A DNA stretch of 64,000 nt from Ascaphus truei (lineage: Eukaryota > Chordata > Amphibia > Anura > Ascaphidae): contig CM071571.1 of assembly GCA_036426205.1 (NCBI GenBank), forward strand, positions 108,969,257 to 109,033,256, written 5' to 3'. The notes beneath the pieces are model-generated. The model did not search any database and had not been told where the DNA came from. It saw nothing but the letters and a program-made list of their open reading frames with translations. A program made the translations under genes and the position numbers. Of the stretch, positions 1 to 11,015 are shown in pieces; positions within the stretch are counted from its first letter, which is position 1, and each line of letters starts with the position of its first letter.

Positions 1-429
1 AGCAGGTCTAACTCTTTCCCTACTCCCTAATGAAGTAAGAGGTATAGTCTTCCACACCACTCCCTGAAGGGAGGGCCCCAAACACTGCCAGAGCCCTGAC
101 AGGTTGTCTGACAGCCAGATGGTGAGGCACACACACTAAATTCAGGAAGTCCTGCATATTATATAGCTTCAGTAGGCACCACCCCTGTGTCACTGTTGGT
201 GGACACAGACCCTGATGTCACTTCCTTCACTAATTAATATACATCACAGAAGGTGAGGGCAAACCCCATGATTACTCCTGGCAAACCTGCCCTTGTAACA
301 GGGATTATTGCACAGGAGGAGAAAGACATGTAACCCCAAAATTACACAGGGCTACACATATTATTGACCCATCCTAATGAATACAATTATAATGCAAATG
401 TTCTGTTATGTTACTATAGAACATAACAG

Positions 430-586
430 GACAGGCACCTCCAGGGACACCTTCCAGCAGGCCATCTCTGTGGATCAGGCCAGATTAGGTTTGCTGGCAG
501 GATAGTGAGGGAGAGAGGCAGTAGAGCCGCAAGTAGCAGCGGAAAGAGCTGCATGTGGCTCGGGAGCCGCAGGTTGCCGACCCCTG
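430..586 (-). mobile_element. hAT-type DNA transposon, one end only
   Basis: Reading from 586 on the minus strand, the element begins CAGGGGTCGGCAACCTGCGG, a terminal inverted repeat of the hAT superfamily, followed by CTCCCGAGCCACATGCAGCT, the usual subterminal sequence of vertebrate Charlie-like copies. The opposite terminus was not found, and no 8-bp duplication of the flank TCTTAAGA (587-594) occurs near 420, so this is a truncated remnant. Confidence 0.6.
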
Positions 587-717
587 TCTTAAGATCATCT
601 AACATGCTAGATTCTCATCCCAAAGACAGATTCTGTCTTACTTATTGTGGCTGTCGAGATCAAAATATTACAATTGATATTTCGACAAAGGACTAGTTGC
701 TCAAATGTTAAAATTAA

Positions 718-1063
718 CACTTAGGATCATATGCACTAAAGGGTGCTACACTTTAGAATGTCCTAACTCCCATTTAAATGAATGGGAGTTAAGTATGTTA
801 AAGCTTAGCACCCTTTAGTGCAGGGTTAGTCAACTCGAGTTTTCAAGTGCCACCAACAGGTCAGGTTTTCAGGATATACCTGCTTCATACAGGTGGCTTA
901 ATCAGTGGCTCAGCACCATCTGTACTGAAGCAGGGAAATCCTGAAAACCTGACCTGTTGGTAGCTCCTGATGACTGAAGTTCCCACGTCCCCCACCTCCC
1001 CCCGTCCTCCCCCCCATCCCTCCCCCCGTACTCCTCCCTGCTTTAGTACATATGGGCCTTAGC
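718..1063. mobile_element. Palindromic MITE interrupted by a hAT MITE
   Basis: The left arm (718-776) and the right arm (777-820, continuing at 1041-1063) form a hairpin around AAATG near 777. TGCACTAAAGGGTGCTACAC on the left pairs with the reverse complement TTAGCACCCTTTAGTGCA on the right. The right arm is cut at 820 by a hAT MITE. It resumes after the duplicated CTTTAGTA with CATATGGGCCTTA, which still mirrors the left-arm start. Confidence 0.6.
821..1040 (+). mobile_element. hAT MITE with target duplication
   Basis: The element starts CAGGGTTAGTCAACTCGAG and ends CTCCTCCCTG, and is flanked by CTTTAGTG (813-820) and CTTTAGTA (1041-1048), an 8-bp duplication with one mismatch. The interior is an imperfect palindrome built on AACAGGTCAGGTTTTCAGG and its complement, the same family as 9276-9500. 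Its right part carries a C-rich expansion. Confidence 0.6.
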
Positions 1064-2087
1064 TGGTGAACTACTATGCTTTCCCATGGACAGATTGGTA
1101 TTTACTACCTGCAGCGAAAAATATCCTGTAGCTTAAGCTGCTCTTTGTCATGGCTAGGAAGCATTTTTATTTACCTTAGTCCTTTAATTATCTATCATTA
1201 TCAACTCGCCACTTTCCAAAATTGGGATTCTCAGCAAGATGTCAAGAACTATGAAGAAAGCCTGTTTGTTACTAGATTTATTCTTGACCCTGCTATTCAT
1301 GTAATGTAATATGTTATTTTTGATGGCCCCTTGGCAAGTCTCATTGTTCCACTAACATTGCTTGTGTCCCTTCTCAGGACAATAGATTATGAATTTACCT
1401 AAGAAGAATGCTAATTGGGCCACTTTACTCCATGGAGGCCATTTCAAAACAATAAATATATTTTAGTTAAGATTATTTTAGGATCCACACATAAAGAAAT
1501 AATACCAAGAAGAGTTCATTTCATTGGGAATCATAACTTAAGGACTACATTTGTATGAACATTTGCACAGAGTTTCATAAAGAAAAAGAAATACACCCGT
1601 TTTACTTAAGTGCCCATTTATAAAAGCAAACCTGCATGTCTAGGAGAAAGGGATTTGAAGTATAAAGGACCATATTTACTAAGCAGTGACAAGGCATAGT
1701 GCACCTCACTGCCCACTCGTGAATTAGTCGTAAGGTGCCTTCAAATATTTTGATCCATATTTACATTAGTATTTCATATCAACGAATTGTGGTATTATAT
1801 TTTTCACCACAAATACACTATGTATATTAGGAGAAAACATATTCTGAAGTTGGCAAGAGGACATTATATTTTATTAGGACAGAACAGTTTGCCTCAAACA
1901 GGAAAAATAATAAAAAAAATAAAGCACATTTGAAATATTTTGTATTATATATTACATTTTTTTTTTTTAATAAATTCAATTATGAGTCACATTTTTCAAC
2001 TTTCTCACGATGAACAGATAAACAACACGGTTTCTAAAAAACAAAGATTTTTTATGGTGCATGTTGCAGGATAAATTAAATTTCTGA

Positions 2088-2115
2088 TGACATATATATA
2101 TATACATATATACTT
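2088..2115. repeat. (TA)n microsatellite
   Basis: A short run of alternating TA/CATA lies in the PPM1H intron. Confidence 0.7.
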
Positions 2116-2955
2116 TCTTTAAAGAAGGTTTGTTGGGCCAAACATTTTACAAATCATGGTAAAATGTTAGACGTTACATGTTTACTCCTATAAGTTCGAA
2201 ATATCCGACAATGGGGGTTTGAACAAAATCAGCCAGTCACCTAGCTATGTCTGTGCCATCGTCCTGATATACAATAGAAGAAGTATGATATTTAATCTTG
2301 CTGTATCATTTCAAAGTAAGGAACTAGTGGGAATGTGAGTTTCTGGCTATGAAGAGTTTCAGTGGAAGTACTGACAGTTTGTTCTTTTATTAGTTACTTT
2401 ACTATTTGTTACTAAATCACAATTTAATAAAGATTACAGACTGTATTCCTAACTGAAATGTGAATTTAAGCAAGACATAATTATGATGTAACTATAATAA
2501 ACATAAATAGACTTTCAAGGGTCTATGTAGCAACAAGATATGGGAGTATTTTCACACTGTGGAACATATTTGCACTATCTGTATAAAACAGGTCTTTACA
2601 TCTGGTGCAGAATGTTAGACTTACGCCACTTCAGAACAGATTTTTGTGTGCAAATAAACCAGAAAAAGACTCGTGCATAAAGACACAATATGTGATACAT
2701 CCCATTACAATAAGTGTATCATGTAAGTCCTCCCCAACTCATAATTTTGACACTCTACAAGTCGCAAGCTAGTGCAGATGGTCAAAGTTGGAGCAAAGTA
2801 CTATTATACATTGCTGGAGAATAAAAATGCCCCTGCTTTGCTCCAAAATGTATTCTTATTTGATTATTAGTGATAAGATGCCTTCTGATTTCTGCTCATG
2901 TCATGTATAAAAAGTTGCTTTTTCACCTTTGTGTGTATGCTTTCTCTCGTTTCAG

Positions 2956-3107
2956 GTGAGAGTCTATGATCTTATGCAATATGAGCATGGAACAGATGAT
3001 GTGCTCATTTTAGCCACAGATGGTCTCTGGGATGTTTTATTAAATGAAGAAGTATCAGAATCTGTTACTAATTTTCTAGCAAATTGTGACCCTGACGACC
3101 CTCACAG
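2956..3107 (+). CDS. PPM1H: PPM1H penultimate coding exon (PP2C phosphatase)
   Basis: This is an internal coding exon of a metal-dependent Ser/Thr phosphatase of the PPM/PP2C family, recognised as PPM1H by its similarity to the C-terminal third of the known vertebrate protein. The exon follows a pyrimidine-rich tract and AG acceptor (2954-2955) and ends before a GT donor at 3108. It is 152 nt, 50 full codons plus two bases. It begins VRVYDLMQYEHG and holds DDVLILATDGLWDVL, the PP2C motif whose ATDG aspartate coordinates a catalytic metal, and it ends CDPDDPH with the arginine codon split by the intron. An open frame continues on both sides, but splice signals and homology define the exon. The protein is known to dephosphorylate regulatory proteins, including phosphorylated Rab GTPases. 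Upstream exons lie outside the window. Choosing PPM1H over PPM1J or PPM1M rests on recognition, not alignment. Confidence 0.9.
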
Positions 3108-5616
3108 GTTTGTAAAGATATATATACTGTATATATATATTTTCTATTTTTTCCCCTTTGGGCATACACTGTGCTGACATTATAGGTGACTCTTGTCAGA
3201 TTGTGGATATATTTCGGTAGAATATAAAGTCACACAGACACATTGTTACTGACTATGAGTTCCAATTTAATTTAAAATGGGGAACAAATGTGATACCGGG
3301 ATCATTTGTTCTTAAAGAACCAGTTGCTTAGATTTTTGTATGTGCCACTTTGGGCAGGCTTATTTTAGATGCCCAGTCACTTTGCCACTGAACTCCTGTG
3401 TTACGAAGGTGTATCACTACTGTAGGTTTGTGTTCTTAAGAGCAGTGCTGAAAAAACGGTAATTGTCTGCTGTCTGCTGATGTCAGAAACATAAAACCAA
3501 AGCCTAAGCAACAAAAAAATCAGTGTTTATTTAGTAGGTACAGTGCAGAAAGATGTTAATTTAACTGTAACCAGCTGTAATCATACAGTCATGTAACAGA
3601 CACACATATACACTTTAGCAAGCATTCGACATTTTAATCATATTGTGTGCAAAAGAAACTGTCTTGTTGATGGAGTCATAACCATCATGTTAAATTAGCT
3701 ACTTTAGTGATGAAGAGGCTTTTTTCCTGTGTCACATCATCTCAAGCAAATGTATTAGCAGAAATAGATTTTTTAATTCTAAAGGAACCATTATTAAGCT
3801 AGTGTAGTGTCTGTTAATAGCCATAATAGCTGAAATGTCACCCTACCTGAACATTTCATTTAATAATCATACTGTTCTCTACCCTTTATTCTGCTAAAAG
3901 TAAATCAATGCTCTAGTAGCCGTACTGGTCCTGGAGAAATGTAGATTAATTATACGTTGTAATACCTTTTAGAGGACCAACAGGGTTCTTCGAAGATTAA
4001 ATATAATCCACAGAGCTATGAAGACCTAAATCCTACACAACAAAAAAAGGATCTAGCGAGGTGTTTCGTACGGCGACACCTATGAGCACGTGACCTGCAT
4101 ATGAGACAAGGGTTAATACTCCGCTCACAAGCTTCCCCACTTTTCACCTCCGCAAAGGTCCCTCAAATGAGTAACATCTCCCCTAAATCCGTCTCCATAT
4201 ACAACGTGTCACGAACAGCACATAAGTGGGCACGTAACTTAGATATGCAATAATACACACGGCTACTGTAGCCAACTCATGTTTTGCCTGCGCAAGGTAC
4301 CTCCAATGAGTAATATTAACCCTTTACTCAATTGCAATCATATCTACATGCTTCCACCACCCAAGAGATACAAAAATACGTAATTAATAAATCTGCCAGG
4401 GTCTCAGGTCCCTGTTTATGATCGAAAAAACTATGCAGTTATCACACACATCTGTTGTAGCAAAATGTGTCCAAAAATATAAATACCCTCTCCAGAGCGT
4501 GCAACAGTTAATTCAGAGCCCAAAGCATCACTTATTAAATGTAAAATCCAGTGCTTAGATTGCAGAAAAAAAGGATTACAAGAACATACAATTACAATAA
4601 ATGCAGAACAGTTTCTTAAAGTAACAGGATAAAACATAAAATATGAGTCACTATACAGTACATTACCCAAATGCCATAGGTTTTCTCCCAGAGATGTCAA
4701 GTGTTTGGACCAAACACACCTCTGTTGAAATCTGATTTTCATAATCTTTGTTAAGACTTAAATACATTCTTTCCCCATGGAAACAGCATGAGCCCAGCCC
4801 GTCATAAATCAGCTGTTAGATTAACAGTTTTACGACAGAGTAAAAAACCTACAAAAACGACGTTTAAACTGCTCCTCAAGATCTAAACGCACTCATAACT
4901 TCCCTTCTGTAATAATTAGACACTTCAATAGATTCAGGCGCTCATGGCTGATGCAACGAGACTAAATATGACCATTTCAATTCTAAATTTGAGCAACAAA
5001 TGGATATCTGTCCTTGACACCTTTTACTCTTGTAGTGTGTGGTACGGTTTGATTTGTCTTTTTGTCACGGTTACAAATATGTACCAGTTATTATGCAGAG
5101 GAGATGATGTCACATGATATTCTCCTTTTTAATAAAAGTCTTGGGTTGAATACTTTGTCTCTTGAATCCTCCCGAGCATACTTTTGAAGTTAGCTCCAAA
5201 AGGATCCTGGTTATAAAGTTGTCAATAGAGACATATTTTATTCCCATCTCTAGCAAGACAACTGCCCTTATCTCAAGACTCTTTCAGCTCCATATAACCC
5301 ATCTTGCACTTTTAGTGGGCTGTTTTCTCTGATAGTGTGTTCAATGTTTTGAAGGTAATGGCAACTACAGATTTATAATGTTTAAGTGTTTTCATAGAGC
5401 TTCTATTGACTAAATGGTCAAGCGTTCATAGTTATCCCTAGAGCTTATAAATGTGCATGAACGCTCTGGTGTTCTTAAATAATAAATGCTGTTGCCGTTT
5501 AATCTTCTAAGTGCTGATGCAATCAATACAGGGTGAAGACTCGAAAATGTAGCACAAACAACATTAATCTGCAGCACTTTGTTCTATGATTTAATTGTAT
5601 TTCTTCTGTTCCACAG
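3108..5616 (+). other. PPM1H last intron
   Basis: This 2.5-kb intron joins the two exons in matching phase (AG|A). It contains short direct repeats near 4150-4180 and 4290-4320 (CAAATGAGTAA-like and CCAATGAGTAA-like words next to CGCAAAGGT and CGCAAGGTA) that suggest an old interspersed element at about 4020-4740. A stretch at 4998-5023 (ACAAATGGATATCTGTCCTT) recurs at 40794-40815. No coding content is recognised. Confidence 0.75.
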
Positions 5617-5764
5617 ATACACACTGGCAGCTCAGGATCTGGTGATGCGGGCTAGAGGCGTGCTGAAAGACAGAGGCTGGAGAATATCAAACGACCGGCT
5701 CGGCTCAGGGGACGACATCTCCGTTTACGTCATACCTTTAATAAATGGCAACAAACTGTCATGA
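5617..5764 (+). CDS. PPM1H: PPM1H terminal coding exon with stop codon
   Basis: This is the last coding exon of the same phosphatase. It starts after a pyrimidine-rich tract and CCACAG acceptor (AG 5615-5616). Its first base completes the split arginine codon left by the upstream exon (AG + A), so the phase matches exactly. It encodes 48 residues from YTLAAQDLVMRARG to GNKLS and stops at TGA 5762-5764. GSGDDISVYVIPL is the C-terminal PP2C motif; its paired aspartates belong to the metal-binding site of the family. There are no internal stops or frameshifts, so the exon appears functional. The PP2C fold ends within a few residues of the stop, as expected for the family. No other host gene exon is visible downstream in the window. 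Confidence 0.92.
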
Positions 5765-6270
5765 GTTGAACTAGCATGTAGCTTAAATGGTCATGGAAGC
5801 GGGCAGTTTTGATTGGTTATGTACTGTTAACATATTGGGAATGGGGACACAAAGGAATTTCACTACTGGAATAGGGCATTGCACATTCTCTAAGAACTGT
5901 TTTCCTACAGTGCTGTAATATATTGTGGTTTTAGGGGCTCTAACAGGGCATACAGTATCTAAATGCTGCTAATGTTCTCTGAATTCTTGTGCTGTACACT
6001 AAAATTACCCAATTCAGGTATTGATTTTCCTTTATTTTAGTGTAAATTATTTTCCGTGCTAAAGGGTATGAAGACTCAATCTTAAAGAAAAGACATACCG
6101 GTAATTAGGACACATTGACTTTCACTTTTGCCTACATTGTTTAAATTCTTATTTATTCCCACTACATCTTACAGGTACGTTACTTCTTTCCCAGTTATTC
6201 TATATTTTGTACCCTGATAAACATGTCTTGACTTTAGCCACCCTCGACTGAAATAAACGTTTTCCATTTC
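5765..6270 (+). other. PPM1H: PPM1H 3' UTR, proximal part
   Basis: This is the sequence immediately after the stop. The first canonical AATAAA is at 6252-6257 (GAAATAAACG). PPM1H mRNAs in other vertebrates have long 3' UTRs, so the true end may lie further on; AAATAAGG near 13090 is one possibility. The end given here is an inference from one hexamer. Confidence 0.35.
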
Positions 6271-7439
6271 TAGTACCCTGCACTACGCAAAACCGCTTTT
6301 GTTTTTGCTTCTCTACATTTTTCTTGCTATGATTTTTATTCATCTATCAAGCCCCTGGCTGTTGTATTCCCTCTCCCCCCACTCCCCCCTGTCTGCCCAA
6401 GGCATACAAAGACAGCCAATTGAATGTTTCCATACAGAAGAAAAAATCAGTCACATTAGTTCAAAGGACACAAGAAAACTGCCAGAAAACTCACTGATTA
6501 CTGATCCCAACACTAGAACCTACTATAGCGTGACACATAGAGTCAGACTTGATATATATTGCATTCAATATTCCTTCTGGCATCAGCAATTTAAAACAAA
6601 TTAATCTGCATAGTCTAAAGGAAGCAACATTTCCTTAGACTGTGCCATGTTACATAACTACAGCATGTCACTAATTATGTTGGACATTTTTTATTTTATT
6701 TTTTACAAAATCAAATAATCCTTTCCCCAAATCCAGATTATTAATTTCCCTGAATAGTAAAGCAGGCACCGTTTATTTTTACAACCTTTTATTCCAGTCT
6801 ATTCTGTAATCTACTTGTAAACATGTTTTTTGTTTTTAAAATCCTCTCACACACACCCAGGAGCGAAAATGTGGCAGTAATTTATCTTTGTTAACTATAT
6901 TCCACATACTGATTTACTTTACTAAAAGGAAAAAAACATTCCCAATTAACTTTGAATGTCCTATACAGTATATAAGTAAGAGATCATTGTTTGAGCAGCC
7001 TATACAGATAATGGTTTGGAATCTTGCTACATGCTGTATGTGAACTTTATCTCAAGCTGAAGAAACACCAGCAAACCACTAGCATAAATGAACTATTTAT
7101 AGTCATTCTATATAACGTATAATGTTCTCAGAGCCCAATATATGTTTAATAGCATATTTGAAACATCTGCGTTCCTAATTCTAGGCTCTTCTGAAATGAC
7201 CTTAATCCCAATTTTACATGTCTGAAGCCTGAATTATGAGGCACAGTCAGATGTTTGAATTTGAATCGAGATATTTAAATAAAAGAGACGAGTTTTAAAC
7301 TAAACTTGTAAAATGAGGTGTGTTGATTCTACAGTATATCTAAAAAAAAATGGAAGTCAAGCACACCAGTCAGAAAAACAATTAGTCAATCAAGTCATAC
7401 TAGAGTCAATGTAATGACAAAAAATTACCAATAGAGCTT

Positions 7440-7473
7440 CCAACATTTCTGTGCAAAAGCACCTTCATCAGTG
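7440..7473 (-). other. CTGATGAA-hairpin-GAAA motif (hammerhead-like)
   Basis: On the minus strand the site reads CTGATGAAGGTGC, TTTT, GCACAGAAATGTTGG. A GTGC/GCAC stem separates CTGATGA from GAAA. It is one of several such sites in the window; catalytic activity is not implied. Confidence 0.4.
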
Positions 7474-7572
7474 TTATTTATCTACCACTTTTTTTGTTAG
7501 CTCATGTGTTGACCTAAAAGTATTGTACTTTATGCTGTATTGCTTTTTGTGTTTAGATTCTCTGGCTTTCCA

Positions 7573-8141
7573 TTAGGCCTACTCTTGTAGCTCCGAATTT
7601 GTCATTGTCCGACCGCACAGTTTGCCATGTTCAGTGGTAGCAGAATGAAATGTGAGAAAAAACCCTATTCTCTATTACAAACCGCTTCTTCTAAACTGCT
7701 TCTAAAAAAAAAAAAGTGACAAACCGCATGGTTTAACAGCCAAAATGCATGTATTGTACTTGCTTTAGCAGCGAAATGACCTGAGGTGGTGTGAAGTCTG
7801 ATTTATGGGTTTTTCTCTAAGTCAAACCCATATTTCAGGCTCTGGATGTAATTCGCAATACCAATCTCACCACCCTTGAGGTGGCGTGAACAAAAATACA
7901 TGTTTTTGGAAGCGATTTGCATACCGTAGCTACAAGAATAGCAGTTTTAGTTTGAGGCTTTTTTGACAAACCAGTTGGATTGGCAGAGCCAAAGTGCAAC
8001 CGCTTCTAAAAAAAAAGCCTTTTAGAACCGGATTTACATGTGAGAAGGGCTGCTTTACAGAATAGCTAAACATGGTTCTAAAGTGCTCTTTAGAAGTGGT
8101 TTGTCAAACTTCAAATCTACTAGAATAGGCCCAGTATGCCT
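7573..8141. mobile_element. Putative MITE with imperfect terminal inverted repeats
   Basis: The left end TAGGCCTACTCTTGTAG pairs imperfectly with the reverse complement of the right end (GGGCCTATTCTAGTAG). The subterminal words ACAAACCGCTTCT and AGAAGTGGTTTGTC are also inverted. The end sequence resembles those of the larger element at 55569-57912. Boundaries are approximate. Confidence 0.4.
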
Positions 8142-9275
8142 TTTGATAGCCACATACTGTAGTCATAGCTGCATTATTGCTGTACTTTAAACAGGTCACG
8201 AATGTTGCTGTCCCACGTACAGTAGCAAGTCAACAAAATAAATGTACAATAATTTCAGTGTCAGTAATTGCCTTAGAAAGTTGAAATCACCCTAAAGTAA
8301 CATTTTTACAAACTTGTGTCCTGTTAACAAATAATTCCCCTTTTTCTGGGTTTGCAGGATTCAAGAAATTCAAATACTTATGTTTATCTGTTTGATTATT
8401 GATGGCTTATAAATTATTATGCAAACAATGGACTAAGCAAAATTAAAAAAAAAAACATTTAGTTTTGTAGACGGACAAAGAGTCTTATCAACAAAAGACA
8501 TTAGATACAGATTGTAATGCCCAGTTAAATTTTACAAATATTTTTAAAAAGTTGTAAATTCGCTCTAGTTAAAGGCTCACTTCCCCCTATTGTTTTTTTT
8601 TTTTTTTTTTTTTTGCCCTTTCATCCCCCTCCTCCTTGTTTCTTGTTTTACATGCATAGGAATCAGAGGTTCATCCATGGCGGCTTCTTATTGGCCTGCG
8701 TGACGGGGGGCGGGGGAGGGATTTAAATACCCAAGAGTACAGGCAGCACATTTGACCTGCAATAATGACAACACAAACCAAGAGCACATATTGTAGCTAA
8801 AAAGTAAACACATATACTGTAGTGTTCAAGCAAGAGTAGGAATGGTATTGTCAATGTCAAAAGAAGACCTTAATCAAGGCATTAGTAGGGACATCTTTTT
8901 TTTGTAGATTTTGGGTTTTATTTGGTGTGCTGGGATTTTTGATGATGTTTATTTGTAATGGCCAGCAGTTTCTTCTATTTAGATATTAATGGCATTGCAT
9001 CATAACTAAAAGCACACTTACATATGTATATAAAGAAAATATGCATTCAGATAGATTGCAATGTTCTACTATAAAGCTATTTGGAGAAGTGTACATACTC
9101 CTTAAAATAAATTATTCTGCTACTGATATTTAACAAAATCTTAAACACAGTATAAGACTGGTCTTGCCAAGCATGTGGGAAGCAAAAACATCTATTCCAA
9201 GCTATGCTTCACGGTGGTAAGGTAACTTTATTCTATAAGGACAGTATAAACACAAATCTCACATATCACCTAAGT

Positions 9276-9500
9276 CAGGGGTTCTCAACTCCACTTCACA
9301 AGTTCCCCCAACAGGTCCGGTTTTAATGATATCCCAGTTTCAGGACAGGTTGCTCAATCAGTCCCTGCTTTAGCATAGGTGGCTCAATCAGTAGCTCAGT
9401 CATTGACTGAGCCACTGATTGAGCCACCTGTATTGAAGCTGAGCTATCCTTAAAACCTGACCTGTTGGGGGTTCTTGAGGACTGGAGTTGAGCATCCCTA
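9276..9500 (+). mobile_element. Intact hAT MITE with 8-bp target duplication
   Basis: This 225-bp element begins CAGGGGTTCTCAACTCC and ends GGAGTTGAGCATCCCTA. It is flanked on both sides by ACCTAAGT (9268-9275 and 9501-9508), the 8-bp duplication typical of hAT insertion. Inside is an imperfect palindrome around GACTGAGCCACTGATTGAGC. It belongs to the same family as 821-1040. Confidence 0.8.
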
Positions 9501-9865
9501 ACCTAAGTGACAGTGTTCTTTAACTTATTCAGCTCTGCGTTAGCCTTCAATACTTTAATGTGCTGCTGACCGTCCTAGCTCTTAAAAAAGGCACTCTGCT
9601 TTAGAAAAATGTAAATATATGCAAAGGTTTCAAGCATATTGATTTTAGTCTTTATTGTTCTTGTATCGGAAAACATGTTTGTTGATGTAGACAAAGGGAA
9701 CTATGTTAGTCAAAACTGAAGATAGCAGACTTTTCCTGTGATAATCTTGTGTTTTTTAAAGGACTTTGCTTGTCCTGCTTTCCTTACAGTATGTTTTTTT
9801 TTCTAAGCTTGTGCTATTAATCAATTTGATCATATTGCAGATGCAATGTGTGCTGATAATGCTTC

Positions 9866-10190
9866 GCCGGATTAAGGCTGAGTTCAGGGTAGGAACTACA
9901 GCCGCGAGCGTCTGCGTGCGCCTCTGCCGCTCGCTCCTCCAGCCCAGCGATTTGTGCGTTGGCTGCAGGAGTTGGGTCGCGGCGTGGCGAACGTGTCACA
10001 GAGTTGGTTCGCTGAACCAGCTCACTTGACGCGACCATATCCCTGAAAAATCATTTTGGGTTGTAGCGGCAAAAAGTAGCAGCGTCAACGCTGCACTTTG
10101 CCGCCGGTGGAGTTTTCAGTTTGAAAACTCCCACCGAACAACCCGAAATTGTGTTGCGTAACATCCACCCTGAACTCGGGCTTACAGTGA
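9866..10190. mobile_element. GC-rich MITE with GAGTTCAGGGT terminal repeats
   Basis: The left end TAAGGCTGAGTTCAGGGT and the right end (reverse complement TAAGCCCGAGTTCAGGGT) are inverted repeats. The interior is unusually GC-rich for this region. Its inverted words include CGAGCGTCTGCGTGCG and a GTTTTCAGTTTGAAAAC hairpin. ORFs of 73-87 codons on both strands here are by-products of the composition. Confidence 0.55.
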
Positions 10191-10640
10191 CAATCCAAGC
10201 TGACTGTTTTTTGTTTTTTTTCCTCCCTTTTTTAAATGTATTTTTTTTTATACATAGGATTGAAGCAGGGGGTCCCTGGGGCTGATCCCTGTTTATTTCA
10301 GCTCCGTGGACCCCCTGCTTCCAGAGATATTTAACTCTGTAGATGGTGGAGGTAGACCCTCCGGCTCGCTAGCTGAGCTTCACATAATGGACACTTTTCA
10401 AACCTCCCACATCCTGCGGTCCAATAGGAAGCCGTGACGTCATCCGTGCAGCCTCCTATTGACCCATGGAATGCAGAGCTTTAAACTTGCAGGAGGTACT
10501 GGTACCCCCTTTGGACAAAAGTATCTCTGGAAGCAGGGGGTCCCCAGAACTGTAATGAATGGGGTTCAGCTCCGGAGACCCCCTGCTTCACTCCTATGTA
10601 AAACATAAAAAATAAAAACGGCCCACATGGATTGCTCCTT
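10191..10640. mobile_element. Palindromic MITE, each arm itself a hairpin
   Basis: ATAGGATTGAAGCAGGGGG near the left end mirrors CCCCCTGCTTCACTCCTAT near the right end (to 10598). Within each arm GAAGCAGGGGGTCC pairs with GGACCCCCTGCTTC, so the element is a palindrome of hairpins. The centre, near 10430, pairs CCAATAGGAAG with CTCCTATTG. A related double hairpin lies at 57379-57655. Confidence 0.6.
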
Positions 10641-10799
10641 TAACAGCTTTACCCTGAAAGATCATAGGTGAACAACTTAGAATTCAGAGGGGTAAATAGA
10701 CTGGTTGTGGAATTCTGCATTACAGAAAAAGGGCCACATGAAACAAAATATCATGACGCTAAATATTTCACTTCTTGCAGTACAAATATTTCTCACGTA

Positions 10800-11015
10800 C
10801 TTATATAACCCTCAGTGGCATCATGTATAATTGTATGCTTTTTATACAATCAAGACAATGTACACAGGCACCGAAGAGCTCATAATAAAATGATGGTGCT
10901 GGAACCACAAGGAAATAAAGTGATTTGCCCAAAGTCACAAGAACTGACACTGGGATTTTAACCAGGTTCACCCATGTCAAAGGCAGTATTCTTACCACTA
11001 AGCTACTCTTTCAGC
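10800..11015 (-). repeat. MIR-like CORE-SINE (tRNA-derived)
   Basis: Reading on the minus strand from about 11015, a tRNA-derived head has TAGCTTAGTGGTAAGAATA (A-box-like) and GGTTAAAATCC (B-box-like, one change from GGTTCAAATCC). It is followed by a core resembling CTTGTGACTTTGGGCAAATC and ACTTTATTTCCTTGTG. This is the architecture of MIR/CORE-SINEs. It has diverged and no clear tail remains. Confidence 0.6.

Larger units (their letters stand above)
1..2955 (+). other. PPM1H intron, 3' portion
   Basis: This is non-coding DNA upstream of the penultimate exon, read as intron by the AG acceptor at 2954-2955. It contains a hAT 3' end (near 430-586), a palindromic MITE split by a hAT MITE (718-1063), a C-rich tract (985-1040) and a short MITE-like piece near 1667-1760. 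The ORFs of 60-80 codons in it have no recognisable content. Confidence 0.75.
6271..9275. other. Distal 3' UTR or intergenic DNA with MITE fragments
   Basis: This is AT-rich sequence without recognisable coding content. It holds an imperfect inverted-repeat element at about 7573-8141, a hammerhead-like motif at 7440-7473 and a T-rich tract at 8591-8614. I see nothing else I can name. Confidence 0.5.

Noticed and set aside
4050..4090. GTGTTTCGTACGGCGACACC as a hammerhead-like site
   Set aside because: The first box would read CTCATAG and the stem is not consistent with the other copies.
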